Shown: positions 1 to 9,057 of the stretch, piece by piece
Layout of the letters: each line of letters starts with the position of its first letter
Position numbering within the stretch: the first letter of the stretch is position 1
Origin: Mycolicibacterium nivoides
GTDB lineage: Bacteria; Actinomycetota; Actinomycetes; Mycobacteriales; Mycobacteriaceae
Assembly (NCBI RefSeq): GCF_003855255.1
Contig: NZ_CP034072.1
Coordinates: 4,457,108-4,521,107 of the forward strand
Reading direction: 5' to 3'
Length of the DNA: 64,000 nucleotides
Program-made: the position numbers and the translations under genes
Notes under the pieces: model-generated
Databases searched by the model: none
What the model was told of the DNA's origin: nothing
Seen by the model: the letters and a program-made list of their open reading frames with translations, nothing else

Positions 1-1
1 A

Positions 2-775
<774 letters not shown>

Positions 776-815
776 TCTGTCGGCTCAGCCGACGGTCTGA
801 TCTGACCAGTAACTC

Positions 816-848
816 AACACCCCGCGGGCCTGAAGCTCGCGGGGTGTT
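816..848. terminator. Hairpin terminator between katG and the convergent tetR
   Basis: A perfect 11-bp inverted repeat (816-826 with 838-848, arm AACACCCCGCG) encloses an 11-nt loop. It is followed on the plus strand by a short T-rich run (GTTGTTG). It lies between two convergent stop codons, so it probably serves both directions. The U-tract is weak, which is usual in mycobacteria. Confidence 0.7.
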
Positions 849-857
849 GTTGTTGCA

Positions 858-1481
858 CTAGGGTTTTGCGCGCATCGCCCGATAGGCCGCCTTGCCGAAG
901 GTTTCGGCCACCAACTCTGAATCGCCGTCGGCGTCGAGCATCTTCCGGACGGCGGCCTCGCAGATCGCCAGGAACACCTCGACCAGCATGGGCAGTGCGA
1001 TGTCGAGGTCAGCGACCTGCCACCGTTGCAGCAGCGGGCGCATCACGGTCGCGAGCTGGTTGCGGAGACGGTCCCGGCCACGCACGATGGCCGCGGTGAG
1101 CACCGGGTCGGGATCCGCGCCGAACATGATGCGCCACGACGCGGGACGCTCGCGCACGGTGCTGTGCAGCGCGCGGAACCCGTCGACGAACAATTGCTCG
1201 ATGGAGCCGGTGCGCTGCGGCGGCAACAGTTCGAGCAGGCTCGCCAGCACCTCGTCGGTTTCCCGATCCAACAGTGCGGCAAGCACTTCCCCACGCCCGG
1301 GGTAGCAGGCGTAGACCACCGGCCGGGTGACACCCAGACGGTTTGCGATGTTACCCATCGTCACATCGGCCAGCCCCTGCTGCGCGGCGATCTCCAATGC
1401 GGTGTCGAGGACCTGCGGCCGGCGCCGGTCCGGGCCCAGATGCTCGGCGCGGCCCCGGTTGGCGATCGCGGCTTCGTTCAC
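858..1481 (-). CDS. TetR/AcrR-family transcriptional repressor
   Basis: This is a 207-residue protein with a GTG start. An N-terminal TetR helix-turn-helix spans about residues 22-68 (TMGNIANRLGVTRPVVYACY as the recognition region). A helical ligand-binding domain with no recognisable specificity follows. The gene is last in a leftward operon with a small membrane protein 10 bp upstream and a DUF2236 oxygenase before that. Two palindromic operator-like sites sit at the operon promoter (2792-2832), so negative autoregulation of the operon is the likely arrangement. The inducer is unknown. Confidence 0.85.
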   Translation of the reverse strand: MNEAAIANRGRAEHLGPDRRRPQVLDTALEIAAQQGLADVTMGNIANRLGVTRPVVYACYPGRGEVLAALLDRETDEVLASLLELLPPQRTGSIEQLFVDGFRALHSTVRERPASWRIMFGADPDPVLTAAIVRGRDRLRNQLATVMRPLLQRWQVADLDIALPMLVEVFLAICEAAVRKMLDADGDSELVAETFGKAAYRAMRAKP

Positions 1482-1491
1482 TTCGCTTCAC

Positions 1492-1707
1492 TCATGTCAG
1501 CGTGACATTAGCGATGATGAGCACCGGCCACGCGACGATCTCGCCCAACAGCGAGAACAGCTTGTCCGGCCCCGTGAGCCCAGCGATGTGATCGCTGTGA
1601 GTGAGGGCCCAGATCATGCCGATCACGAAGTACGGGGCCCCCACCACGACCGCGAGGTAGACGAGTTGCCGGATGCTCAACCGGTAGTCGAGAAGATTCT
1701 TGAGCAC
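1492..1707 (-). CDS. Small two-helix membrane protein
   Basis: This is a 71-residue protein with a GTG start at 1705-1707, three bases after the stop of the DUF2236 gene, so the two are translationally close. Two hydrophobic segments are visible, about residues 13-34 (LVYLAVVVGAPYFVIGMIWA) and 47-68. I do not recognise a named family. Tight packing between the oxygenase-like gene and tetR implies co-transcription and possibly a membrane anchor or transport role for the same response. This is inference from position only. Confidence 0.7.
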   Translation of the reverse strand: MLKNLLDYRLSIRQLVYLAVVVGAPYFVIGMIWALTHSDHIAGLTGPDKLFSLLGEIVAWPVLIIANVTLT

Positions 1708-1710
1708 GAG

Positions 1711-2781
1711 CTATCCGATCCTCCCGAGAATCGGCTGGGACTCCACGATGCCCTCGTCACTCGGCGCGAGGCCTTCGCCGAACACGCGGACCGCCTGCCT
1801 CTCCCGAAATTCGAAGTGCGCCTGGCTCGGTGCGGCGTAGCCGTAGCGACGTTGAGCCTCGCGCGGTGTGGTGGTGATCGGATCCTTCGGCGGAACCGAA
1901 AGCAGGACCCGTGCGCCGATCGGCAGGGTCGCCGGCGAGAGCAACCGCAGCAGGATCAGCTGGAGCCGCTTGCTCATGGCGATCACCGTGAACGCGGCAT
2001 TCAGCGGCGGCACCACCAGCGCGTCGAGAAGCCGGGATGTGCTGAGCCCGGCCATCTCTCGCATCCATCGCGGCATCGTCGCCAGGGTGCCGCGGCGCAG
2101 GAACGCGGTGATCACCCTGGTGCCGGGACGAAGCAGCAGCGGCATCCTGGGCAGCATCACCTCGGCGCCCAGCAGGTGATGCATGGCCTGTCGGGCGATA
2201 TCCGAGCCGATCAGCTGGGGGCGCATCTTCTCGAAGTACTCCCGGATGCCCTCGCGGGTCAGGGGAACGTCGGAGGGATCGCAGGTCTGCAGTTCGGCGG
2301 CGATCGCGCATTCGCGCCAGTACTGCAATTCCTCTTCGGGGGACAGCGGTCCGGGACCGTACTTCTCGTAGGCCACCAGGATGGAATGCCACGCGGTCAG
2401 GTGGATCCACAGCTGCGAATCCGGGTTGTTGGCGTCGTAGGTCTTTCCCGTGACCGGGTCGGTGCCGATGGCCTTGGAGTGGATCTTGACCAGAACGTCG
2501 GCCGCCTTCGTGGTCGAGCGACTGTCGTCGAACGCCACCATGGCGAAGTAGCGCAGCGTCCGGTCGTACCGGGTGCGCGGCCGCGAGTAGATCTCGTGGG
2601 TCTTGTCGACCGCCGCGACGAGCGCGGGATCCAGTTCCTCGATGACGACGGCGCGCTGGAACCCGATCGACAGCGAGGTGGGATAGCTCCACACCTTCCA
2701 AGTCACCGAATCGGGGCCGAAGAACCCGTAGTCCTCCCCCGGTTCCGTCTCGGGCAATGCCAGCCAGTCACGGATCGTCAT
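1711..2781 (-). CDS. MpaB/DUF2236-family oxygenase-like protein
   Basis: This is a 356-residue protein. The ATG at 2779-2781 (MTIRDWLALPE) is chosen over an upstream in-frame start because a GGGGAG Shine-Dalgarno precedes it and the upstream stretch covers the operators. The sequence matches the ER-bound-oxygenase mpaB / latex-clearing-protein family (DUF2236). It has an Arg/Thr-containing segment (RTRYDRTLRYFAMVAF), then a His (VKIHSKAIGTDP) and a Trp-His pair (LWIHLTAWHS), the kind of residues that hold haem in characterised members. Substrate is unknown. It is first in an operon with a small membrane protein and a TetR regulator, which suggests inducible oxidation of a hydrophobic compound. 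Confidence 0.75.
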   Translation of the reverse strand: MTIRDWLALPETEPGEDYGFFGPDSVTWKVWSYPTSLSIGFQRAVVIEELDPALVAAVDKTHEIYSRPRTRYDRTLRYFAMVAFDDSRSTTKAADVLVKIHSKAIGTDPVTGKTYDANNPDSQLWIHLTAWHSILVAYEKYGPGPLSPEEELQYWRECAIAAELQTCDPSDVPLTREGIREYFEKMRPQLIGSDIARQAMHHLLGAEVMLPRMPLLLRPGTRVITAFLRRGTLATMPRWMREMAGLSTSRLLDALVVPPLNAAFTVIAMSKRLQLILLRLLSPATLPIGARVLLSVPPKDPITTTPREAQRRYGYAAPSQAHFEFRERQAVRVFGEGLAPSDEGIVESQPILGRIG

Positions 2782-2791
2782 GATCTCCCCA

Positions 2792-2832
2792 TTTCCTACA
2801 CGGTGTAGAAAAAAGCTACGTCGTGTAGGAAA
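2792..2832. promoter_or_regulatory. Tandem palindromic TetR-type operators upstream of the DUF2236 operon
   Basis: Two copies of a 13-bp palindrome lie 20 bp apart. CTACACGGTGTAG (2796-2808) is perfect about its centre, and CTACGTCGTGTAG (2816-2828) has one mismatch. The outer arms TTTCCTACAC (2792-2801) and GTGTAGGAAA (2823-2832) are themselves perfect inverted repeats. The sites sit just upstream of the Shine-Dalgarno of the leftward operon, where a repressor would block the promoter. The local TetR is the obvious candidate ligand. Confidence 0.65.
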
Positions 2833-2899
2833 TGCGGTCAAGGTCCTGCGCTCGGATTGCTCGAATTTTCGAAGGAAACCGCACGGTACCCTCGTCACG

Positions 2900-2947
2900 A
2901 TGTCCCCCGAGGCTTGGAGCTGCGCTAGATGGTGTTCGACGCCGTAG
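2900..2947 (+). other. Candidate leaderless two-cysteine uORF overlapping the dprE2 start
   Basis: ATG at 2900 opens a 15-codon frame, [15 protein letters not shown], with stop TAG at 2945-2947. It is out of frame with dprE2 and overlaps its start by 19 bp. A TANNNT-type -10 (TACCCT, 2887-2892) lies 7 nt before the ATG, so a transcript could start at this codon. The peptide has two Cys within five residues. Mycobacteria are known to use short leaderless Cys-containing uORFs for attenuation. No expression evidence is available here. Confidence 0.3.
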
Positions 2948-3693
2948 GTAACCCCCAGACGATTCTGCTGCTCGGCGGCACTTCAGAGATCGGGCTGGCG
3001 ATCTGTGAGCGCTATCTGCGCGACGCCTCTGCCCGCATCGTGCTGGCCGCCCTCCCCGGGGATCCGGGCCGCGACGACGCGGTGGCCCAGCTGCGTAACG
3101 CCGGTGCCAGTTCGGTCGAGGTCATCGACTTCGACGCAGTCGACACCGCCAGCCACCCCGATGTGATCGACAAGGCGTTCGCCTCCGGTGACGTGGATGT
3201 CGCGATCGTCGCCTTCGGCCTGCTCGGCGATGCCGAAGAGTTGTGGCAGAACCAGCGCAAGGCCGTGCAGATCGCCGAAATCAACTACACCGCAGCGGTT
3301 TCCGTCGGTGTCCTGGTCGGCGAGAAGATGCGCGCCCAAGGCTACGGCCAGATCATCGCGATGAGCTCGGCCGCGGGCGAGCGGGTGCGCCGGTCCAACT
3401 TCGTCTACGGCTCCACCAAGGCCGGACTCGACGGGTTCTACCTCGGCCTCGGTGAGGCCCTGCGCGAGTTCGGCGTGCGGGTCCTGGTGATCCGGCCCGG
3501 TCAGGTGCGGACCCGCATGAGCGCCCATGTCAAGGAAGCCCCGCTGACCGTCGACAAGGAATACGTGGCAGAACTGGCCGTCACCGCGTCGGCCAAGGGC
3601 AAGGAGCTGGTCTGGGCGCCTGGCGCGTTCCGCTACGTGATGATGGTTCTGCGGCACATCCCGCGGCCCATCTTCCGCAAGCTTCCCATCTGA
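2929..3693 (+). CDS. dprE2: Decaprenylphosphoryl-2-keto-ribose reductase DprE2
   Basis: This is a 254-residue NADH-dependent short-chain dehydrogenase that reduces the 2-keto intermediate made by DprE1 to decaprenyl-phosphoryl-arabinose, the arabinose donor for arabinogalactan and LAM. The cofactor loop GGTSEIG is at 16-22, the catalytic Ser is in MSSAAG (146/147), and the YxxxK pair is Tyr160 and Lys164 (YGSTKAG). Length and start agree with the M. tuberculosis protein (Rv3791 type). Its stop overlaps the aftA ATG by one base (TGATG), which marks the start of the arabinan operon. dprE1 is not in the window and is presumably upstream of katG. Confidence 0.95.
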   Translation: MVFDAVGNPQTILLLGGTSEIGLAICERYLRDASARIVLAALPGDPGRDDAVAQLRNAGASSVEVIDFDAVDTASHPDVIDKAFASGDVDVAIVAFGLLGDAEELWQNQRKAVQIAEINYTAAVSVGVLVGEKMRAQGYGQIIAMSSAAGERVRRSNFVYGSTKAGLDGFYLGLGEALREFGVRVLVIRPGQVRTRMSAHVKEAPLTVDKEYVAELAVTASAKGKELVWAPGAFRYVMMVLRHIPRPIFRKLPI

Positions 3694-5573
3694 TGCAGGC
3701 CGGACTGGCCGGTCCGGCCAGGGTGACCGGACACATGGTGATCGCCCTCATGCTCGCCTCGGCGGTGGCCGGGGTGTCGATCGCGGCGATCGCCCAGGTC
3801 CAATGGCCGGCCTACAACACGTCCAACCAACTGCACGCGCTCACCACGGTGGGCCAGGTCGGCGCGCTGGCCGGAATCTTCGCCGCCGGACTGATCTGGC
3901 GTAGAGGCCGGCGCACCCTGGCCCGGCTGGCCGCACTGATCTTCCTGTCCGCGTTCTCGGTGGTCACCCTGGCGATGCCGCTGGGCGCCACCAAGCTGTA
4001 CCTGTTCGGGGTCTCGGTCGACCAGCAGTTCCGCACCGAGTACCTGACCCGGCTGGCCGATGCCCCCGGCCTGCACGACATGACCTACTTCGGCCTTCCG
4101 CCGTACTACCCGGCCGGGTGGTTCTGGATGGGCGGGCGCATCGCCTCGTCCACCGGCACCCCGGCCTGGGAGATGTTCAAGCCCTGGTCGATCGTCTCGA
4201 TCACCATCGCCGTGGCACTCGCTTTTGTGTTGTGGGCAACCATGATTCGGTTCGAGTACGCACTGATCGTGACCACCGCGAGCACCGCGGCCATGCTGGC
4301 CTACTCCTCCACCGAGCCCTACGCCGCGATCATCACCGTGCTGTTGCCGCCGGTGTTCGTGCTGGCCTGGTCGGGGTTGAGAGGCAAGACCCGCAACGGG
4401 GGCTGGGCCGCCGTCATCGGCGTCGGGATCTTCCTCGGCTTCGCCGCCCTCTTCTACACCCTGCTGCTGGCCTACTGCGCATTCACGCTGGCCTTGATGG
4501 CGCTGGTGCTGGCGATCGCGCGGCGCCGGATCGACCCGCTGCTGCGCCTGCTGGTCATCGCCCTGATCTCCGGGGCGATCGCCCTGATCACCTGGGGCCC
4601 GTACCTGCTGGCCGCGCTGCGCGGTGAACCCGCCGAGAAGGGCACCGCGCAGCACTATCTACCCGACGCCGGCGCCCAGCTGACCTTCCCGATGCTGAGC
4701 TTCACGCTGCTCGGCGCGCTGTGCATGCTCGGCACGTTGTGGCTGGTGGTCCGCGCGCGCACCTCGACGCGGGCCGGGGCCCTGGCCATCGCGGTGCTCG
4801 CCGTCTACGCCTGGTCACTGCTGTCGATGCTGACCACCCTGGCCGGCACCACGCTGCTGTCCTTCCGGTTGCAGCCCGCACTGACCGTGCTGCTCACCAC
4901 CGCGGGCGCGTTCGGTTTCATCGAGGCGACGCGGGCCATCGCACGGCGCTACCAGCCGGAAACCGCGCAGCGCGTCACCATCGCGGCCGCCGCCGTCGGC
5001 GTGATCGGCGCCGTCACCTTCAGCCAGGACATCCCCGACGTGCTGCGCCCCGACATCAACGTGGCCTACACCGACACCGACGGAACCGGGCAGCGGGCAG
5101 ACCGCCGGGCGCCCGGTGCCGAGCGCTACTACCGCGAGATCGACGCCAAGATCGCCGAGGTCACCGGAGTGCCGCGCAACCAGACCGTGGTGCTGACCGC
5201 CGACTACAGCTTCCTGTCGTACTACCCCTACTACGGGTTCCAGGGCCTGACGTCGCACTATGCCAACCCGCTTGCCGAATTCGACAAGCGCGCCAAGGCA
5301 ATCGAGGGCTGGGCCACGCTGAGCGAGGCCGACCAGTTCGTGAAGGCGCTTGACGAGATGCCCTGGAAGGCGCCGACCGTGTTCCTGATGCGCCACGGCG
5401 CGAACGACACCTACACGCTGCGCCTGGCCTCCGACGTCTACCCCAACCAGCCGAACGTGCGCCGCTACCACGTGGCGCTCGACGCGGCACTGTTCAAAGA
5501 TCCACGTTTCGAGGTGACCGACATCGGCCCGTTCGTCCTGGCGATCAGAAAGCCAACTCCCGATGGCCATTAA
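3693..5573 (+). CDS. aftA: Galactan 5-O-arabinofuranosyltransferase AftA
   Basis: This is a 626-residue GT-C membrane glycosyltransferase that adds the first arabinofuranose from decaprenyl-phosphoryl-arabinose to the galactan chain. An N-terminal helix is followed by the conserved region [13 protein letters not shown] (38-50), then about ten further hydrophobic helices to around residue 440, and a C-terminal extracytoplasmic domain (from about [15 protein letters not shown]). The start ATG overlaps the dprE2 stop, giving translational coupling. Position between dprE2 and embC matches Rv3792. The family call is firm; catalytic Asp residues are not assigned here. Confidence 0.93.
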   Translation: MQAGLAGPARVTGHMVIALMLASAVAGVSIAAIAQVQWPAYNTSNQLHALTTVGQVGALAGIFAAGLIWRRGRRTLARLAALIFLSAFSVVTLAMPLGATKLYLFGVSVDQQFRTEYLTRLADAPGLHDMTYFGLPPYYPAGWFWMGGRIASSTGTPAWEMFKPWSIVSITIAVALAFVLWATMIRFEYALIVTTASTAAMLAYSSTEPYAAIITVLLPPVFVLAWSGLRGKTRNGGWAAVIGVGIFLGFAALFYTLLLAYCAFTLALMALVLAIARRRIDPLLRLLVIALISGAIALITWGPYLLAALRGEPAEKGTAQHYLPDAGAQLTFPMLSFTLLGALCMLGTLWLVVRARTSTRAGALAIAVLAVYAWSLLSMLTTLAGTTLLSFRLQPALTVLLTTAGAFGFIEATRAIARRYQPETAQRVTIAAAAVGVIGAVTFSQDIPDVLRPDINVAYTDTDGTGQRADRRAPGAERYYREIDAKIAEVTGVPRNQTVVLTADYSFLSYYPYYGFQGLTSHYANPLAEFDKRAKAIEGWATLSEADQFVKALDEMPWKAPTVFLMRHGANDTYTLRLASDVYPNQPNVRRYHVALDAALFKDPRFEVTDIGPFVLAIRKPTPDGH

Positions 5574-5593
5574 TTCCGGCGCAGACGCGCCGA

Positions 5594-5608
5594 TAACATC
5601 AGAGCCCG
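5594..5608 (+). promoter_or_regulatory. Leaderless-type promoter at the embC start
   Basis: The -10 hexamer TAACAT (5594-5599) is separated by exactly 8 nt from the GTG at 5608. The same arrangement and nearly the same sequence (ATAACATC, then GAGCC, then GTG) occurs before embA. A 6-bp hairpin (CGGCGC/GCGCCG, 5577-5592) lies between the aftA stop and the -10. No clear -35 is visible. This would give a transcript starting at or next to the GTG, and it decides the embC start. Confidence 0.6.
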
Positions 5609-8600
5609 TGACGGGACCGCAAGGAACCGCCGGCCGCAACCACCGGACAGTGCGGCTCATCGCGGTCGTCGCCGGTCTGCTCGGCGTATTGATGGCGGTG
5701 GCGACACCGCTGCTTCCGGTCAAGCAGACGACCGCCCAGCTGAACTGGCCGCAGAACGGCACCTGGCAGAGCGTCAACGCGCCGCTGATCGGGTACGTCG
5801 CCACCGATCTGACCATCACCGTGCCGTGCCAGGCCGCCGCAGGCCTGGCGGGACCGGAGAACCGCGGCCGCACGGTCCTGCTGTCGACCGTGCCCAAGCA
5901 GGCGCCCAAGGCCGTCGACCGCGGCCTGCTGATCGAACGGGTCAACAACGACCTGCTGGTCATCGTGCGCAACACCCCGGTGGTCAGCGCGCCGCTGGAC
6001 GCGGTGCTCAGCCCGGCCTGCCAGACCCTGACCTTCACCGCGCACGCCGACAAGGTGACCGGCGAATTCGTCGGGCTCACGCAGGCCGACGCCAGTGACA
6101 CCGCCGACGAACCCGACGCACCCCTGCGCGGTGAGCGCGGCGGCTACGACTTCCGGCCGCAGATCGTCGGCGTCTTCACCGACCTGTCCGGCCCCGCACC
6201 CGAGGGCCTGAAGTTCTCGGCCACCATCGACTCCCGGTACAGCAGTGCCCCGACGCTGCTCAAACTGATGGCGATGATCATCGGCGTCGCCATGACCGTC
6301 ATCGCCCTGGGCGCGCTGCATCGTCTCGACTCCGCCGACGGCGTCCGGCACCGGCGTTTCCTGCCGCCCCGCTGGTGGTCGATGACGCCACTGGACGGAC
6401 TGGTCACCGCGGTCCTGGTGTGGTGGCACTTCGTCGGGGCCAACACGTCCGACGACGGCTACATCCTGACCATGGCCCGGGTGTCCGAGCGGGCCGGCTA
6501 TATGGCCAACTACTACCGCTGGTTCGGCACCCCCGAGGCTCCGTTCGGTTGGTACTACGACCTGCTGGCACTGTGGGCCCACGTCTCCACCGCCAGCATC
6601 TGGCTGCGGCTACCCACGTTGCTCATGGCGCTGGCCTGCTGGTGGGTGATCAGCCGTGAGGTGCTGCCGCGACTCGGCCGAGCCGTCAAGACCAACCGTG
6701 CGGCCGCCTGGACCGCCGCAGGCATGTTCCTGGCGTTCTGGCTTCCGCTCAACAACGGCCTTCGCCCCGAACCGATCATCGCCCTCGGCATTCTGCTGAC
6801 GTGGTGTTCGGTGGAACGCGGGGTGGCCACCAACCGCATGTTGCCGGTGGCCATCGCGATCATCATCGGTGCGCTGACCCTGTTCTCCGGCCCCACCGGC
6901 GTCGCCGCCGTCGGCGCCCTACTGGTCGCCGTGGGACCGCTGAAAACCATTGTGGCCCGGCATACCTCGCGCTTCGGGCATCTACCGCTGCTGGCCCCGA
7001 TCCTGGCCGCATGCACCGTGACGATCATCCTGATCTTCCGCGATCAGACCCTGGCCGGCGAGATCCAGGCCAGCACCTTCAAATCCGCGGTCGGCCCCAG
7101 CCTGGCCTGGTTCGACGAGCACATCCGCTACTCGCGGTTGTTCACCTCGAGCCCGGACGGCTCGGTGGCGCGACGCTTCGCGGTGCTGACCCTGCTGGTG
7201 GCACTGGCGGTGTCGCTGGCAATGACGCTTCGCAAGGGCCGCATCCCCGGCACTGCCGCCGGGCCGAGCCGCCGCATCATCGGCATCACGATCATCTCGT
7301 TCCTGGCGATGATGTTCACCCCGACCAAGTGGACGCACCACTTCGGCGTGTTCGCCGGGCTGGCCGGATCCCTCGGGGCGCTGGCCGCCGTCGCCGTGAC
7401 CGCCGCCGCGATGAAGTCGCGTCGCAACCGGTCGATGTTCGCCGCCCTCGTGCTGTTCGTGGTGGCGCTGTCGTTCGCCACCGTCAACGGCTGGTGGTAC
7501 GTCTCCAACTTCGGTGTGCCGTGGTCGAACTCGTTCCCCGAGTACAAGTTCGGGTTCACCACCATCCTGCTCGGTTTCTCGGTGCTGACCTTGTTGTTGG
7601 CGGCCTGGTTCCACTTCAGCGGCCGCGACAAGTCGCCTGACGAGCCGCAGAGACGCTGGCAGCGGATCGTGCAATCGCCACTGGCCATCGCCGCGTGGGT
7701 GCTGGTGATGTTCGAGGTGGTGTCACTGACCCTGGCGATGACCAATCAGTACCCGGCCTGGTCCGTCGGGCGTTCCAACCTGGAGGCGCTCACCGGCAAG
7801 ACCTGCGGGCTGGCCAGCGACGTGATGGTCGAGGAGAACGCGAACGCCGGCCTGCTGGCCCCGATCAACGAACCTCCCGGCCAGGCCCTCGGTGCGGTCA
7901 CCGCGCAGGGATTCGGCCCCAACGGCATCCCGTCGGACGTCTCGGCCGACCCGGTGATGGAACAGCCCGGCGCCGGTAACTTCGCCGACAGCGACTCCGG
8001 CACCGTGACCGGCAGCGAGGTGGGCACCGAGGGTGGCACCACCGCGGCCGCCGGCGTCAACGGGTCCCGGGCCCGGCTGCCCTACGGACTCGACCCCGCC
8101 ACCACCCCGGTGCTGGGCAGCTGGCGCGCCGGCACCCAGCAGCCGGCGATCATGCGCTCGGCCTGGTACCGGCTGCCCGACCGCGATCAGGCCGGCCCGC
8201 TGCTGGTCGTGGCGGCCGCAGGACGCTTCGATCCGGGCGAGGTCGTGGTGCAGTGGGCCACCGACGCGCAGGCCGCCGAGAACAAGCCCGGCGGCGGCAT
8301 CGGATTCGCCGATGTGGGCGCCGCCCCGGCCTGGCGCAACCTGCGGGCCCCCATGGCCGCCATCCCGCGCGAGGCCACCCAGATCCGGTTGGTCGCCTCG
8401 GACGATGACCTGGCCCCGCAGCACTGGATCGCGGTGACCCCGCCGCGGATCCCGCAGCTGCGCACCCTCCAGGACGTGGTCGGATCGCAGGACCCCGTCC
8501 TGCTGGACTGGCTCGTGGGCCTGGCGTTCCCGTGCCAGCGGCCGTTCGGCCATCAGTACGGCGTCACCGAGGTGCCCAAGTGGCGGATCCTGCCGGACCG

Positions 8601-8841
8601 CTTCGGCGCCGAGGCCAACTCGCCGGTGATGGACTACCTGGGCGGCGGCCCGCTGGGCATCTCCGAACTACTGCTGCGGCCGTCGAGCGTGCCGACCTAT
8701 CTGCGGGACGACTGGTTCCGGGACTGGGGCTCGCTGCAACGGCTCACGCCGTGGTACCCGGACGCCGAACCGGCCCGTCTGGACCTGGGCACCGCGATCC
8801 GCAGCGGACTGTGGAGCCCGGCCCCCCTGCGCCACAGCTAG
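5608..8841 (+). CDS. embC: Arabinosyltransferase EmbC
   Basis: This is a 1077-residue GT-C arabinosyltransferase that extends the arabinan of lipoarabinomannan and is a target of ethambutol. The GTG at 5608 (VTGPQGTAGR) is chosen because it corresponds to the known EmbC N-terminus and follows a leaderless promoter. An ATG at 5563 would add 15 residues overlapping aftA. An N-terminal helix and extracytoplasmic carbohydrate-binding domain precede the multi-helix core. The catalytic Asp pair is in SDDGYILTMA (Asp282-Asp283). A C-terminal carbohydrate-binding domain follows (about 700 to the end). The last 50 bp of the gene are duplicated downstream. Confidence 0.96.
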   Translation: MTGPQGTAGRNHRTVRLIAVVAGLLGVLMAVATPLLPVKQTTAQLNWPQNGTWQSVNAPLIGYVATDLTITVPCQAAAGLAGPENRGRTVLLSTVPKQAPKAVDRGLLIERVNNDLLVIVRNTPVVSAPLDAVLSPACQTLTFTAHADKVTGEFVGLTQADASDTADEPDAPLRGERGGYDFRPQIVGVFTDLSGPAPEGLKFSATIDSRYSSAPTLLKLMAMIIGVAMTVIALGALHRLDSADGVRHRRFLPPRWWSMTPLDGLVTAVLVWWHFVGANTSDDGYILTMARVSERAGYMANYYRWFGTPEAPFGWYYDLLALWAHVSTASIWLRLPTLLMALACWWVISREVLPRLGRAVKTNRAAAWTAAGMFLAFWLPLNNGLRPEPIIALGILLTWCSVERGVATNRMLPVAIAIIIGALTLFSGPTGVAAVGALLVAVGPLKTIVARHTSRFGHLPLLAPILAACTVTIILIFRDQTLAGEIQASTFKSAVGPSLAWFDEHIRYSRLFTSSPDGSVARRFAVLTLLVALAVSLAMTLRKGRIPGTAAGPSRRIIGITIISFLAMMFTPTKWTHHFGVFAGLAGSLGALAAVAVTAAAMKSRRNRSMFAALVLFVVALSFATVNGWWYVSNFGVPWSNSFPEYKFGFTTILLGFSVLTLLLAAWFHFSGRDKSPDEPQRRWQRIVQSPLAIAAWVLVMFEVVSLTLAMTNQYPAWSVGRSNLEALTGKTCGLASDVMVEENANAGLLAPINEPPGQALGAVTAQGFGPNGIPSDVSADPVMEQPGAGNFADSDSGTVTGSEVGTEGGTTAAAGVNGSRARLPYGLDPATTPVLGSWRAGTQQPAIMRSAWYRLPDRDQAGPLLVVAAAGRFDPGEVVVQWATDAQAAENKPGGGIGFADVGAAPAWRNLRAPMAAIPREATQIRLVASDDDLAPQHWIAVTPPRIPQLRTLQDVVGSQDPVLLDWLVGLAFPCQRPFGHQYGVTEVPKWRILPDRFGAEANSPVMDYLGGGPLGISELLLRPSSVPTYLRDDWFRDWGSLQRLTPWYPDAEPARLDLGTAIRSGLWSPAPLRHS

Positions 8842-8980
8842 GACGGCGTCGGGGCCAGGTCTCCCGCACTGGGCGGCGGATTGCAGTCACTATCACGCAG
8901 TGATCCGCCGCGCAGGCACCTGCGCGCCCGCGATCCGCAGCGGACTGTGGAGCCCGGCCCCCCTGCGCCACAGCTAGGAC
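8792..8980 (+). repeat. 53-bp perfect direct repeat duplicating the embC 3' end
   Basis: Bases 8792-8844 (last 50 bp of embC including its TAG, plus 3 bp) recur without mismatch at 8928-8980, offset 136 bp. Sequence after the two copies is unrelated. The 83 bp between them (8845-8927) are unlike the flanks and contain a hairpin. This is a partial tandem duplication, the scar of an insertion, or an assembly artefact. The second copy is non-coding and lies just before the embA promoter. Confidence 0.9.
8873..8911. other. Hairpin in the embC-embA spacer
   Basis: An inverted repeat pairs GCGGCGGAT (8873-8881) with ATCCGCCGC (8903-8911) around a 21-nt loop. No T-run follows, so a simple intrinsic terminator is doubtful. 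It could act as an RNA-stability or REP-like element within the 83 bp between the duplicated embC ends. Confidence 0.45.
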
Positions 8981-9042
8981 ACAGCTCGGTCAACTCTGCT
9001 CAGAGCGCGGCAGGGCAGACCGGGGCTCACATGCGGGTCGCA

Positions 9043-9057
9043 TAACATCGAGCCTCG
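9043..9057 (+). promoter_or_regulatory. Leaderless-type promoter of embAB
   Basis: TAACAT (9043-9048) is followed after exactly 8 nt by the embA GTG (9057), repeating the embC arrangement. In M. tuberculosis the embC-embA spacer is a known promoter region where changes about 11-16 bases before embA raise embAB expression and ethambutol resistance. That position is where this -10 sits (-14 to -9). No -35 consensus is visible. Confidence 0.65.

Noticed and set aside
1327..2808. 493-residue plus-strand ORF opposite the DUF2236 operon
   Set aside because: It has shadow composition and no start signal; the minus-strand genes are clearly coding.
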